A stretch of 64,000 bases of DNA from Betaproteobacteria bacterium (GTDB lineage Bacteria > Pseudomonadota > Gammaproteobacteria > Burkholderiales > SG8-41), in contig JAHFRL010000008.1 in assembly GCA_023266235.1 (NCBI GenBank), positions 1 through 64,000 of the forward strand. The letters run 5' to 3'. Below, piece by piece: positions 17,867-26,109 of this stretch. The notes below the pieces were generated by a model, which was given only the letters and a program-made list of their open reading frames with translations, made no database searches and was not told where the DNA came from. Each line of letters begins with the position of its first letter. Position 1 is the first letter of the stretch. The position numbers and the translations under genes are program-made.

Positions 17867-18267
17867 AAGCGGCTGACACCAGCCTAGTGGTCGCCGCCTT
17901 CGCATCCTGGCACGAGAGGCACGAGGCTGCGCGACGCGCCCTTGACGGCGGGCTGCAGCTGATCGAGCACTGTGCGATCGAGACCTACTCTGTACTTACC
18001 CGGTTACCTCCTCCTCACCGGACTTCCGGCGAGGTGGTCCGCGATTTCCTGACGGCGCGGTTTCCTCAACCGTTTCTGCGGTTGAGTGCACAGGCCTACA
18101 AGGATTTCATTCTCGGGTTGCCCGACCATGGGGTGGCCGGCGGCGCCGCGTACGACGCGCTGGTGGCCGCGACCGCAGCTGGTTGCGGCGCCGAACTCGT
18201 CACCTGCGACCGGCGGGCGCTACCGGTTTATGAACGTTACGGACTCCGGACCCAGTTACTCGCATGA
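17863..18267 (+). CDS. PIN-domain ribonuclease toxin, VapC-like
   Basis: A 134-residue PIN domain. The first acidic residue is in KAADTSLVVAAF, Glu in HCAIETYSVLTRL, the third in AAYDALVAATAAG and the last in LVTCDRRALPVYERYG, so the Mg-binding acidic set is present. The start is a TTG at 17863 overlapping the antitoxin stop. It probably cleaves tRNA or rRNA, as other VapC toxins do. Its stop codon overlaps the ATG of the methyltransferase gene (ATGA at 18264-18267), so the three genes were one transcription unit. Confidence 0.88.
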   Translation: MKAADTSLVVAAFASWHERHEAARRALDGGLQLIEHCAIETYSVLTRLPPPHRTSGEVVRDFLTARFPQPFLRLSAQAYKDFILGLPDHGVAGGAAYDALVAATAAGCGAELVTCDRRALPVYERYGLRTQLLA

Positions 18268-18635
18268 CACGCTTCATCACACTAACCGGAACAGGTTCTC
18301 TCATTACGGCCACGGTGACAACTGAGGATGCCTTAGCTTTGTTGCGGCGTGCAGCGTTAGATAAGCAACCGGTCTCAGGATTAACCCATCGGTTCTATCG
18401 CTACCCGGCCCGCTTTTCGCCTATCTTTGCGCGAGCATGTATCGAAGCGTTTTCCAAACCGGGAGATTTAGTGCTTGACCCATATATGGGAGGTGGCACC
18501 ACCGTTGTGGAAGCAATGGCCCTAGGTAGGCAAGCTGTAGGGTCGGACATCAACTCTTTATCGGTATTCGTTGCTCAGGCTAAGTCTTCAAGGCTTACCC
18601 AAAATGAGCGACGCGCTATTCATCGATGGGCAACG
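18264..18635 (+). pseudogene. DNA methyltransferase, 5' fragment truncated by IS21-family insertion
   Basis: About 124 residues of an S-adenosylmethionine-dependent DNA methylase remain. HRFYRYPARFSPIFAR is the motif-X-like segment, and LVLDPYMGGGTTVVEAMALG with VGSDIN is motif I for AdoMet binding. The catalytic DPPY-type motif IV and any target-recognition domain are missing because the insertion sequence begins at codon 124. The frame runs on into the IS end and stops at 18725. The gene began inside the VapC stop codon, linking it to the upstream toxin-antitoxin pair. Base composition is more A/T-rich than that of neighbouring housekeeping genes. The right-hand flank beyond the IS shows no convincing remainder. 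Confidence 0.8.
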
Positions 18636-18838
18636 TGTCCGCGCCGGTTGAATTTTGACCACCTGTGCCGATTGAATTTTGACCAGGGATCTGGAGCCGT
18701 CCGTTTAACGGTCGGCTGTGGATAAGTGTAGCGGGTTTCGATGTTTGGATGGCTCTTTTTTTCGGATTCGTCATTGATCAACTTGCGCGGAGCACGCTGC
18801 GCAGGACGTAGCCGGTAGCAGCGCGCCCCGCGCATGGT

Positions 18839-19654
18839 TCAGATCGTCTCCTGCGGTGGCGCGGACTTCGGTGCCGACGATGACCGCCTGGCCTGTTCGC
18901 GCGACTTGATGCGCGATTTCGCGGTGGCGCTGCTGTGGCGAAAGCGGTAGGACTCGTTTCCGGTCTCCACGATGTGACAGTGATGCGTGAGACGGTCCAA
19001 CAGGGCTGTGGTCATCTTCGCATCCCCGAACACGCTCGCCCACTCGGTGAAGGTCAGATTCGTGGTAATCATCACGCTGGTGCGCTCGTAGAGCTTGGAG
19101 AGCAGGTGAAACAGCAGCGCTCCGCCCGACTGACTGAAGGGCAAGTAACCCAGTTCGTCGAGAACCACGATATCCATGCGCATCAGATTGAAGGCGATGC
19201 GTCCCTGCTTGCCTTGCGCCTTCTCCAGCTCCAGCGCATTGACCAGATCCACCGTCGAGTAGAACCGTACCCGCTTGGCATGACGCGTGATGCCAGCGAC
19301 CCCCAGTGCAATGGCCAGGTGCGTCTTGCCGGTGCCGGGTCCGCCGATGAACACCACGTTGTGCGCGGCTTCGGCAAAGGACAGATCAGCCAGTTGATCG
19401 ATCAGCGCCCGATCCACCTGCGTGTGCTCGAAGTCAAAGCCGGCGAGATCCCGGTGCATCGGGAACTTTGCAGCGCTCATCTGGTAGCTCGTTGATCGCA
19501 TCGCGCGATCAACGCGTTCGGTCTCGAGCAAGTGCTCGATCAGCCAGCGCGAAGACTCCACCGAGGCGAGCGTGCCTTGGGCGATGAGTTCGGCCCAGGC
19601 AGTGGCCATGCCGCGCAGGCGCAGTTCTTGGAGTTCGGCAGCCACATCACGCAT
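18839..19654 (-). CDS. istB: IS21-family helper ATPase IstB
   Basis: A 271-residue AAA+ ATPase that assists the IstA transposase. Walker A is GGPGTGKTH at about residue 104, Walker B is [12 protein letters not shown], and a sensor segment reads [11 protein letters not shown]. An N-terminal helical IstA-contact region ([16 protein letters not shown]) and a basic C-terminal tail complete it. Its start overlaps the end of istA by eight bases. It looks intact. Confidence 0.95.
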   Translation of the reverse strand: MRDVAAELQELRLRGMATAWAELIAQGTLASVESSRWLIEHLLETERVDRAMRSTSYQMSAAKFPMHRDLAGFDFEHTQVDRALIDQLADLSFAEAAHNVVFIGGPGTGKTHLAIALGVAGITRHAKRVRFYSTVDLVNALELEKAQGKQGRIAFNLMRMDIVVLDELGYLPFSQSGGALLFHLLSKLYERTSVMITTNLTFTEWASVFGDAKMTTALLDRLTHHCHIVETGNESYRFRHSSATAKSRIKSREQARRSSSAPKSAPPQETI

Positions 19655-21167
19655 GGTCGCTCTCCTCGGAACTTACCTGCTCGCGTAGCCGATCATAGCG
19701 ACCGGTGTCGGCCAGCGGCGCTTGCTTCACCGTCAATACCGTCTCGACAGGCTCGGGCTGTGCGACGGGCTTCAAGCGCCCGAGCACGTTGAGAACATGT
19801 TCCGCGCTCACCGCCCCGGATTCGAGCACCAGTTCCGCCGCCACCAACACCGCCTCCAGACCCGCCTCCGGCACCGCCGCCAGTACCTGCGCCATGACGC
19901 GATCACCGCCCTCGCGCTTGAGCAGCGCACGCTGCAACCGCCGCAGCGCTTCGGGCATGTCGGCGAACGGCGCGCCATTGCGAAGCGCCCCGGGCTTGCG
20001 CTGCACCAGCGGGATGTAGTGCTGCCAGTCATAGCGCGTCTGGCCGCGATCGGTGAGCCGGTCGTGGCGCGCGACCAACGCATCCCCCGCCACGATGTCC
20101 ACCCGTTGAGGGTACAGTCGTACGCTCACCATCTGGCCCACCAGATCACACGGCACCGAGTAGCGGTTGCGCTGCACGCTCACCAGACACGTGCTCGACA
20201 CCCGGGCAAGCGTCTCCACGTAGCCGTCAAACAGTGCGGGCATCGGCATCAGATGCGCCTGCTCGTGTTCGAGCAGCTCCGCAACGCTGAATTGCTCGTG
20301 CTCGGGATGGCGTACCTCGCTCCACAGCGCCCGGCAGCGCTCAGCGATCCACACATTGAGTTCAATCAACGAGCCAAAGCGCCGCTCGCCCGCCGCCTGC
20401 CAGATGCGCCGCCGGCTGTCTTGCACGTTCTTCTCGACCACGCCCTTCTCCCAGCCGGAAGCGACGTTGCAGAAATCGGCGTCGAACAGGTAGTGCGCGC
20501 ACAGGCTCGCAAAGCGCGCATTCACGACGCGGCCCTTGCCCTTCTTGACCCGGTCCACCGCGGTCTTCATGTTGTCGTAGATGCCGCGTCGTGGAACCCC
20601 GCCCAGCGCCGTAAACGCTCGCGTGTGTGCGTCAAAGAGCATCTCGTGGCCTTGGCTCGGGTAGGCCACCAGCCAGAACGCCCGGCTCGCGCACCGCTTC
20701 AGGTGCGCCACCTGCAGCCGCCGGTAGATGCCACCCACCACCAGCCCTTCCTCGCTCCAGTCGAACTGGAACGCCTCACCCAGCTCGAACTTCAGCGGCA
20801 CAAAGGCTCGGCTGGCCAGCGCCCGGCCGCAATTCTCCCGCCACTCGCGAATGAAATCGCTCACCCGCGTGTAGCCGCCAGCGTAACCGCGCTGCCTGAT
20901 CTGGGCGGTGAGCGCACGGCCCGTGCGCCGATCGCGCTTGGGACGATGGGCGTCCGCTTCCAGCGCCTGAATCAACTCCGCCTCGAACGCCGTGAGCTTG
21001 CACGCACGAGAACTTCGCCGGTATTTCGGCTCCGTACCCTTCGGCGCCCTCAGCCACTTCTTGATCGTGTTGCGCGCCAGGCTCGTGCGCCTGGCAATCT
21101 CGTTGAGCGACAGCTTGTCGCGAAAAAACATCCGTCGAATCTTGCCAATCATTGCCATGGTGATCAC
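19647..21167 (-). CDS. istA: IS21-family transposase IstA
   Basis: A DDE transposase of about 506 residues. The N-terminal helix-turn-helix reads [20 protein letters not shown]. The RNase-H-like core has FQFDWSEEG (first Asp), [13 protein letters not shown] (second Asp), and the catalytic Glu in the [13 protein letters not shown] stretch. I prefer the GTG at 21167, preceded by GGGAG at good spacing; an ATG nine bases downstream (21158) is the alternative. Intact, so the element may still be mobile. Confidence 0.93.
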   Translation of the reverse strand: MITMAMIGKIRRMFFRDKLSLNEIARRTSLARNTIKKWLRAPKGTEPKYRRSSRACKLTAFEAELIQALEADAHRPKRDRRTGRALTAQIRQRGYAGGYTRVSDFIREWRENCGRALASRAFVPLKFELGEAFQFDWSEEGLVVGGIYRRLQVAHLKRCASRAFWLVAYPSQGHEMLFDAHTRAFTALGGVPRRGIYDNMKTAVDRVKKGKGRVVNARFASLCAHYLFDADFCNVASGWEKGVVEKNVQDSRRRIWQAAGERRFGSLIELNVWIAERCRALWSEVRHPEHEQFSVAELLEHEQAHLMPMPALFDGYVETLARVSSTCLVSVQRNRYSVPCDLVGQMVSVRLYPQRVDIVAGDALVARHDRLTDRGQTRYDWQHYIPLVQRKPGALRNGAPFADMPEALRRLQRALLKREGGDRVMAQVLAAVPEAGLEAVLVAAELVLESGAVSAEHVLNVLGRLKPVAQPEPVETVLTVKQAPLADTGRYDRLREQVSSEESDHA

Positions 21168-21271
21168 CCTTTCTCCCTGCCTAGAAATTAGGCAGAATAG
21201 GTTGTACACCCTGGTCAATTTTCGACCGGAATTACCCCACAAAACTGGTCAATTTTCGGCTGGCGGCAACA

Positions 21272-21719
21272 CCGCACGACATTCGACTTGATGCTGTCCC
21301 CTGGCGCAGCGTTGCGCCAAAAAACATAGCCGCTAGCAATCAAGCGATTTCATACAGGAAATTGCCGCTCAGCACCGAGCGTATATATAACTTGTTATAG
21401 CACGAGGGAACTCATACGAATGTCCTGCAATCGAATGGTAGACTACGCTGCACAGCAGATATTCCGATAGCATCCGATACCGGCTCTAATAGAGTTCACG
21501 ATGCCGGACGCTGCTGCGCAGGAGTGAACCGAATTGGTTTTACGCTGGCTGTGCCAGCCCGCTTGATGCCCGTTAACGCATCCCCTGCTCGGGTAGAGCG
21601 CCCTTAAAACCGGGGAGATCTCCTGAGAACCGGCAGCCGCAAGGCTCGGGGGTACTCGAGGCCTCATCGCAGGCAATCCCGTGCTAAAATATTTACTTGG
21701 TTAACCAAGTGAGGTTGAC
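21272..21719. other. Unassigned segment between the IS end and the second toxin-antitoxin module
   Basis: These 448 bases have no supported gene. The first 110 bases are A/T-rich and continue the methyltransferase frame open for about 37 codons, but without recognisable motifs. The middle holds several short G/C-rich inverted stretches (for example around 21600-21670). The last 30 bases carry the promoter and operator of the antitoxin gene. Confidence 0.5.
21685..21714 (+). promoter_or_regulatory. Promoter and 16-bp palindromic operator of the Phd-type TA module
   Basis: A -10-like TAAAAT (21685-21690) is followed by ACTTGGTTAACCAAGT (21695-21710), a perfect 16-bp palindrome, and then GAGG as ribosome site (21711-21714) before the ATG at 21720. 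Placement just downstream of the -10 is what an autorepressing antitoxin needs. Confidence 0.7.
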
Positions 21720-21965
21720 ATGGAGAAGATCCAGCTGTTCGAGGCAAAAGCGCGGCTTTCGGAACTGGTCGATCGCGCGGAGGCTGGACGGGAAACCGTC
21801 ATCACCAGGCGAGGGCGGGCGGTTGCACGCCTGGTGCCGGTGCAGGCGGCGGGTGCGAGCAGCGTTAACGCCAAAGTGATCGATCGCATCATCCGCTTCA
21901 GCAAGACCCTCAAGGTCAAGGGCCGCGTGAACCTGCGCGAGCTGATCGATGAAGGCCGCGAATAA
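21720..21965 (+). CDS. Phd/YefM-type antitoxin (VapB-like)
   Basis: An 81-residue Phd-fold antitoxin (FEAKARLSELVDRAEAGRET, then VITRRGRAVARLVPV). The C-terminal tail after about residue 50 (VNAKVIDRIIRFSKTLKVKG) should bind and block the toxin. It overlaps the following PIN gene by one base (AATAATGG junction). It probably binds the palindrome upstream. It is unrelated in fold to the AbrB-type antitoxin at 17.6 kb, so this is a second, independent system. Confidence 0.92.
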   Translation: MEKIQLFEAKARLSELVDRAEAGRETVITRRGRAVARLVPVQAAGASSVNAKVIDRIIRFSKTLKVKGRVNLRELIDEGRE

Positions 21966-22366
21966 TGGCTTTCGTGCTCGACGCATCGGTCGCCATCGCG
22001 TGGTTCGTGGGAAAACAGGCGACTGCTTATACCAACCGGCTGCGACTGAAAGCAAAGCGCGAGCCGCTGCACGTGCCGGCGCTCTGGCGGCTCGAGGTCG
22101 TCAACGCGATATGGGCCTTGCAGCGCCGTGATGCAATTTCCGGGCAGGCGGCGGATACCGCCATCGACCTGCTGTCGAGCCTGGCGCTCACTGAGCACGC
22201 GAATGAGCGTTCCATGCGCGATACACTGGCGCTTGCCCGGCGGCACGGCCTGTCGAGCTACGACGCCATGTATCTAGCGCTTGCATCCGACCTGCGGCTT
22301 CCGCTCGCATGCAAGGACGGACTGCTGCGCGATGCGCTGCCGGCTGCCGGCGTAAAGCTTGCTTGA
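21965..22366 (+). CDS. PIN-domain ribonuclease toxin, VapC-like
   Basis: A 133-residue PIN domain with the acidic residues in MAFVLDASVAIAWF, LWRLEVVNAIW, LSSYDAMYLALA and LACKDGLLRDA. All four positions expected for metal binding are present, so the toxin looks active. It is coupled to the Phd-type antitoxin by a one-base overlap. It ends 84 bases before the tRNA-Arg gene on the opposite strand. Confidence 0.92.
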   Translation: MAFVLDASVAIAWFVGKQATAYTNRLRLKAKREPLHVPALWRLEVVNAIWALQRRDAISGQAADTAIDLLSSLALTEHANERSMRDTLALARRHGLSSYDAMYLALASDLRLPLACKDGLLRDALPAAGVKLA

Positions 22367-22402
22367 CTCTTGCGAAGCCGGCGAATCGCGAAACTGGTTA
22401 CA

Positions 22403-22442
22403 GGGGAAAAAGAAAAAGGCATGGCGCAATCGCCGTGCCTTT
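22403..22442 (-). terminator. Rho-independent terminator of the tRNA-Arg gene
   Basis: Read on the minus strand, AAAGGCACGGCG and CGCCATGCCTTT form a 12-bp stem with one mismatch around a short loop, followed by TTTTTCTTTTT. It begins nine bases after the tRNA 3' end. Confidence 0.75.
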
Positions 22443-22450
22443 GACGCGGG

Positions 22451-22527
22451 TGGCGCGCCCGGCGGGATTCGAACCCACGACCTTTGGCTTCGGAGGCCAA
22501 CACTCTATCCAGCTGAGCTACGGACGC
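22451..22527 (-). tRNA. tRNA-Arg (anticodon CCG)
   Basis: A 77-base cloverleaf on the minus strand: acceptor GCGTCCG pairs with CGGGCGC (one G-T pair), D-loop AGCTCAGCTGGATAGAG, anticodon loop CTCCGAA giving CCG, T-loop GGTTCGAATC, with CCA encoded. It decodes CGG. It sits at the right border of the toxin-antitoxin/IS region, a common place for islands, but no integrase gene or repeated 3' end of the tRNA is visible. Confidence 0.95.
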
Positions 22528-22654
22528 GCAGTGAGGCGCTAGGATAGCGGTTTTACCCGCGAGCGTCCATGTTGCCGAACGTGCGCGGTTTTACGGTACG
22601 CGGGAATTATCGCTATAATAAACACCTTGCCAAAGCCTCGCCGCAGGAATTTTC

Positions 22655-23734
22655 ATGAGCGAAGTACCCATCGAAGAGCACGCCTCGCCGATCAAGACGC
22701 CGAAGCGGTTGATCATCGTGGTGCTGCTCGCGTTGCTGGTGTCGATCATCCTCATCGTGATGCCGTCGCAACCGGTCACCACCGGCTTTGACGCGAGCAA
22801 GAACAATCCCGCGCTGTCCGACGCAGCGGTTGCGCAGCGCCTGAAACCGGTCGGCCAGGTCGAAGTCGTCGACCCGGGCGCGCCGAAAGTCGACAAAAGC
22901 GGCAAGGAGATCGTCGAAGCGGTATGCGGCGCGTGCCATGCCAGCGGTGTGCTCAATGCACCGAAGGTCGGCGCCCGGGCTGCGTGGAGCAAGCTGATTG
23001 CCGAAGGCCTGCCGCGCCTCACGCAAAGCGCGATCAAAGGCGTCCGCCAGATGCCGGCGCGCGGCGGCAATCCGGATTTAAGCGATATCGAGATTGAGCG
23101 CGCAATCGTGTATATGGCCAACCAGTCCGGCGGCAAGTGGATCGAGCCGATCAGCAAGACGGCCAAGCCTGCCGAGCGCAGCGGCGAGCAGATCGTGCAG
23201 GCAGCGTGCGCCAGCTGCCATCAGACCGGCGTGGGCGGTGCGCCGCGAATCGGCGATCGCGCCGCCTGGATACCGCGTGCGACGAAGGGTTATGACGTCG
23301 TGGTCCGGTCGGCGATCAAGGGTCACGGCGGCATGCCCGCGCGCGGAGGCATGGCCGACCTTACCGATTCCGAATTGCGCAGCGCCGTCACCTACATGTT
23401 CAACATGGGCGCCGCGGAGGCGAAGGTGCCTCAGGCTGCAGCGCCGGCCGCTCCGACCGCAACCGCTGCGGCGGCGCCGGCCAAGGCCGACGCCAGCAAA
23501 GGCAGGACCGTATACGACGCAAATTGCACCGCATGCCACGCCGCCGGCATCGCCGGTGCGCCGAAAGCCGGCGACAAGGCCGCATGGGCGCCGCGCTTGA
23601 AGACCGGCATGGATGCGCTTTACGCGACCGCGCTTAAAGGCAAGGGCGCGATGCCGCCCAAAGGCGGCAACCTGTCGCTCGCGGATGCCGACGTCAAGGC
23701 CGCGGTCGACTACCTGGCCGGGCTGGCAAAATAG
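22655..23734 (+). CDS. Membrane-anchored trihaem cytochrome c (c5-like, three domains)
   Basis: A 359-residue protein with one N-terminal membrane segment (about residues 19-37, LIIVVLLALLVSIILIVM) and three class I cytochrome c domains. Haem motifs are CGACH (91), CASCH (185) and CTACH (291). Each domain repeats the same pattern (GAP-K/R-x-G-x-R/K-AAW, then MPxxGG with the methionine ligand: QMPARGG, GMPARGG, AMPPKGG), so the protein arose by domain triplication. An Ala/Pro-rich linker joins domains two and three. It probably carries electrons on the periplasmic side of the inner membrane, for example toward a terminal oxidase; no oxidase genes are adjacent. Confidence 0.92.
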   Translation: MSEVPIEEHASPIKTPKRLIIVVLLALLVSIILIVMPSQPVTTGFDASKNNPALSDAAVAQRLKPVGQVEVVDPGAPKVDKSGKEIVEAVCGACHASGVLNAPKVGARAAWSKLIAEGLPRLTQSAIKGVRQMPARGGNPDLSDIEIERAIVYMANQSGGKWIEPISKTAKPAERSGEQIVQAACASCHQTGVGGAPRIGDRAAWIPRATKGYDVVVRSAIKGHGGMPARGGMADLTDSELRSAVTYMFNMGAAEAKVPQAAAPAAPTATAAAAPAKADASKGRTVYDANCTACHAAGIAGAPKAGDKAAWAPRLKTGMDALYATALKGKGAMPPKGGNLSLADADVKAAVDYLAGLAK

Positions 23735-23756
23735 GCATACGCGTGTTCGGCGACAC

Positions 23757-23782
23757 GGCGCAGATCGCTCTGCGCCTTTTTT
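23757..23782 (+). terminator. Rho-independent terminator after the trihaem cytochrome gene
   Basis: GGCGCAGA-TCGC-TCTGCGCC is a perfect 8-bp stem with a 4-base loop, followed directly by TTTTTTG. It lies 22 bases after the cytochrome stop codon and isolates it from the receptor gene downstream. Confidence 0.9.
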
Positions 23783-23824
23783 GTCTGCGCTCGCCGGCGC
23801 CCATCTGATCGAGGAGAAATCCGC

Positions 23825-24796
23825 ATGAAAATATTGCGCTCCGGTTTTCTGCTGCTGGCGTTCGCAGCGGTGACGGCTTACGCACAGGACGCCGCGACCG
23901 GCTATCCCGCGAAGTTCGTACGCTTCATCGTGCCCTACGCGCCCGGCGGCAGCTCCGACGTGCTCGCGCGCACGCTCGGACAAAAGCTCGGCGAAGCGCT
24001 CGGGCAGACGTTCGTCGTCGACAACCGGCCCGGCGCCGGCAGCATGATAGGCACCGACATTGCGGCCAAATCCATCCCCGACGGCTACACCATCATCCTG
24101 TCCGATATGCCGCATACCATCAATCCGAGCATCTATGCGAGAGTGCCGTACGATCCGATCCGGGATTTCTCGCCGATCACCGTGATCGGTGTCTCGCCGA
24201 TGTTCCTGTTCGCGCACCCGTCGCTGCAGGCGCAGAGCGTGAAGGAATTCATCGCGCTCGCAAAAACGCAGCCCGGAAAAATCGCGATCGCCTCGGGCGG
24301 CACCGGCGCGACCACGCACCTGATGGCGGAACTGCTGCAAAGCAATGCCGGCATCAAGCTGACGCACGTGCCGTACAAAGGCGCCGGGCCGGCGTTGACC
24401 GACGTTGTCGCGGGGCAGATTCCAGCGACCTTCACTTCGATGGCGACCGCCGCGCCGTACGCGAAATCGGGGCGGCTGCGCATACTCGGCGTGACCAGTG
24501 CCAGGCGCCTGCCCGCCTTCCCCGAAGTGCCGACGTTTGAGGAAAGCGGCGTGCCGGGCATGCTGGTCGAGCACTGGTGGGGCGTGATGGCGCCGGCGGG
24601 CGTGCCCGGGACCGTCGTTGCGAAATTGCGCGGCGAAATCGTCAAGGCGCTGAACTCGACCGACGTGCGCGAGCGCTTCAGCGCGCTCGCCGTCGAGCCT
24701 CGGACCAATACACCGGAGCAGTTCCGCACGCTGCTCGAAAGCGACGCCAAGCGCTGGGCCAGGGTCATCCGGGATGCCGGCATCAAGGTCGAATAA
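23825..24796 (+). CDS. Bug-family (TctC-type) periplasmic substrate-binding protein
   Basis: A 323-residue receptor with a cleavable signal peptide (LLLAFAAVTAYAQ) and the Bug fingerprint: FIVPYAPGGSSDVLAR, VVDNRPGAGSMIGTDIAAK, PYKGAGPALTDVVAGQI and WWGVMAPAGVP. Family members bind carboxylates or related small acids for tripartite tricarboxylate transporters. No tctA/tctB membrane genes are nearby, so it is an orphan receptor, as most Bug proteins in betaproteobacteria are. It is followed two bases later by the M28 peptidase gene, suggesting cotranscription. Confidence 0.92.
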   Translation: MKILRSGFLLLAFAAVTAYAQDAATGYPAKFVRFIVPYAPGGSSDVLARTLGQKLGEALGQTFVVDNRPGAGSMIGTDIAAKSIPDGYTIILSDMPHTINPSIYARVPYDPIRDFSPITVIGVSPMFLFAHPSLQAQSVKEFIALAKTQPGKIAIASGGTGATTHLMAELLQSNAGIKLTHVPYKGAGPALTDVVAGQIPATFTSMATAAPYAKSGRLRILGVTSARRLPAFPEVPTFEESGVPGMLVEHWWGVMAPAGVPGTVVAKLRGEIVKALNSTDVRERFSALAVEPRTNTPEQFRTLLESDAKRWARVIRDAGIKVE

Positions 24797-24798
24797 GC

Positions 24799-26109
24799 GT
24801 GCCCGCCGGCGCCGACCCGGCAACGGCGCAAACCCGTGCCATGCATGACGCGCCGTTGCGCCGGGCGCTCGCCGCGGACGCGCAGCTGTGGGCCGATTTC
24901 CTCGCGCTGTGCGATTGCGGCGGCAGGCAGGCCGGCAGCGCGAGCGAGCAGGCGGCGCTGCAATTTGCGCACGCGCACCTCGCGGCGATCGATCGCGGCG
25001 CGCGCCTCGAGCCGGTCTCCTACGCCGGTTGGCGCTGCCGGGAAGCGACGCTGACGCTCGAAGACGGTGGCGCATTGACGTGCAACCCGCTGCTCGGCTC
25101 GCAGTCGACCCCGTCGCGCGGCGTCAGCGCCGAAGTCATCGACCTCGGCCGCGGCGCGCCCGAGCAGTTCGAGCGCCGGGCGCGCGACATCGCCGGCCGC
25201 TTCGTGCTGGTGCGCCACGAATATCCGTTTTCGCCCACCCACCTGCATCGCCGCCGCAAGTACGGCTGGGCAATGGAGCGCGGCGCCGCCGGTTACATCA
25301 TCGCCAATCCGTATCCCGGCGCGGGACCGGTGGCGGGGTCTTCCGGCCGCGGCGGCCAGGCCGGCATCCCGGCGCTCGGGACTGATTTCGAGTCCGCAGC
25401 GCGGCTCGCCGCCAACGGGCCGCGCCTGGCGCGCGTGCATCTCAAGCTCACCGGCGAAGATCGCGCTGCACAAACCGGGGTTGCGCTGCTCGATCTGCCG
25501 GGGCAAACGGAGGCATGGGTCGTGTTGAGCGCGCACCTTGACGGACACGGCCTCGCCGAAAGCGCGCTGGACAACGCGACCGGTGTTGCGGTTGCGCTCG
25601 CGCTCGCGCGCGCGTTCGCGCCGCTGATTGCAGGTTGCCGCCGTGGCCTGAGAACATGTCTATTCAGCGCCGAGGAATGGGCGCTCGCGGGCTCGAGCCA
25701 GTATCTCGACCGCCTGAGCGGGCGTGAGCGCAAATCGATCGCGCTCAACCTCAATCTCGACACCGTCGGCGGCGATGCGCGCCTGACCGCGCTCACCAGC
25801 GAGTTCCCGCGGCTTGACGCGTTCGTGCAGGACGCGGCGGCGCGGGCCGGCATCGAGTTCGACACCTATCAGCCGCTGATGGGCAATTCCGATCATTACA
25901 ATTTCGCGCGCCACGGCATTCCGGCGCTGCGCCTGGTCGCCGGGTTCGGCCGGCCGCAAAGCAATGTCAGGCACATCCTGACGCGCGGCGACACGCGCGA
26001 CAAAGTCGCGCCCTCGGAACTGGGTGCGGCGGCAGTCCTGGCCGCAACACTGCTGTGGCAGGCGTTGAATGCCGACGATGACACGATAGCGGATCTGAGA
26101 CAGAAATAA
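24799..26109 (+). CDS. M28-family metallopeptidase/aminopeptidase
   Basis: A 436-residue protein if the GTG at 24799 is used; the ATG at 24841 (MHDAPLRRAL) is equally possible and neither has a clear ribosome site. The zinc-peptidase domain shows WVVLSAHLDGHG (His and Asp ligands), SALDNATGVAVALALARAF (bridging Asp), TCLFSAEEWALAGS (catalytic Glu pair), LNLNLDTVGG (Asp) and GNSDHYNFARHGIPA (His). A PA-like insert lies in the N-terminal half. No signal peptide, so probably cytoplasmic. The stop overlaps the apaH start by one base. Confidence 0.87.
   Translation: MPAGADPATAQTRAMHDAPLRRALAADAQLWADFLALCDCGGRQAGSASEQAALQFAHAHLAAIDRGARLEPVSYAGWRCREATLTLEDGGALTCNPLLGSQSTPSRGVSAEVIDLGRGAPEQFERRARDIAGRFVLVRHEYPFSPTHLHRRRKYGWAMERGAAGYIIANPYPGAGPVAGSSGRGGQAGIPALGTDFESAARLAANGPRLARVHLKLTGEDRAAQTGVALLDLPGQTEAWVVLSAHLDGHGLAESALDNATGVAVALALARAFAPLIAGCRRGLRTCLFSAEEWALAGSSQYLDRLSGRERKSIALNLNLDTVGGDARLTALTSEFPRLDAFVQDAAARAGIEFDTYQPLMGNSDHYNFARHGIPALRLVAGFGRPQSNVRHILTRGDTRDKVAPSELGAAAVLAATLLWQALNADDDTIADLRQK

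Larger units (their letters stand above)
18636..21271. mobile_element. IS21-family insertion sequence (istA/istB)
   Basis: An element of about 2.64 kb holding istA and istB on the minus strand. Both ends start with TGT and align over 26 bases to ...GACCA (left TGTCCGCGCCGGTTGAATTT onward; right, read inward, TGTTGCCGCCAGCCGAAAAT onward). Each end has a second internal copy, as IS21 elements do: TTGAATTTTGACCA at 18648 and 18672 on the left, TGGTCAATTTTCG at 21212 and 21246 on the right. I could not find a clean target duplication: CAACG precedes the left end and CCGCA follows the right end. The ends are therefore defined by the inverted repeats only. Confidence 0.85.

Noticed and set aside
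19722-21191. 489-codon plus-strand open frame opposite istA
   Set aside because: His/Arg/Gln-rich antisense shadow of an intact transposase gene.
18629-21270. GGCAAC as IS21 target-site duplication
   Set aside because: The right copy lies inside the terminal inverted repeat when the ends are aligned, so it is not a true flanking duplication.
17302-22527. Integrative element inserted at tRNA-Arg
   Set aside because: No integrase and no duplicated tRNA 3' end could be found; kept only as a weak island suggestion.
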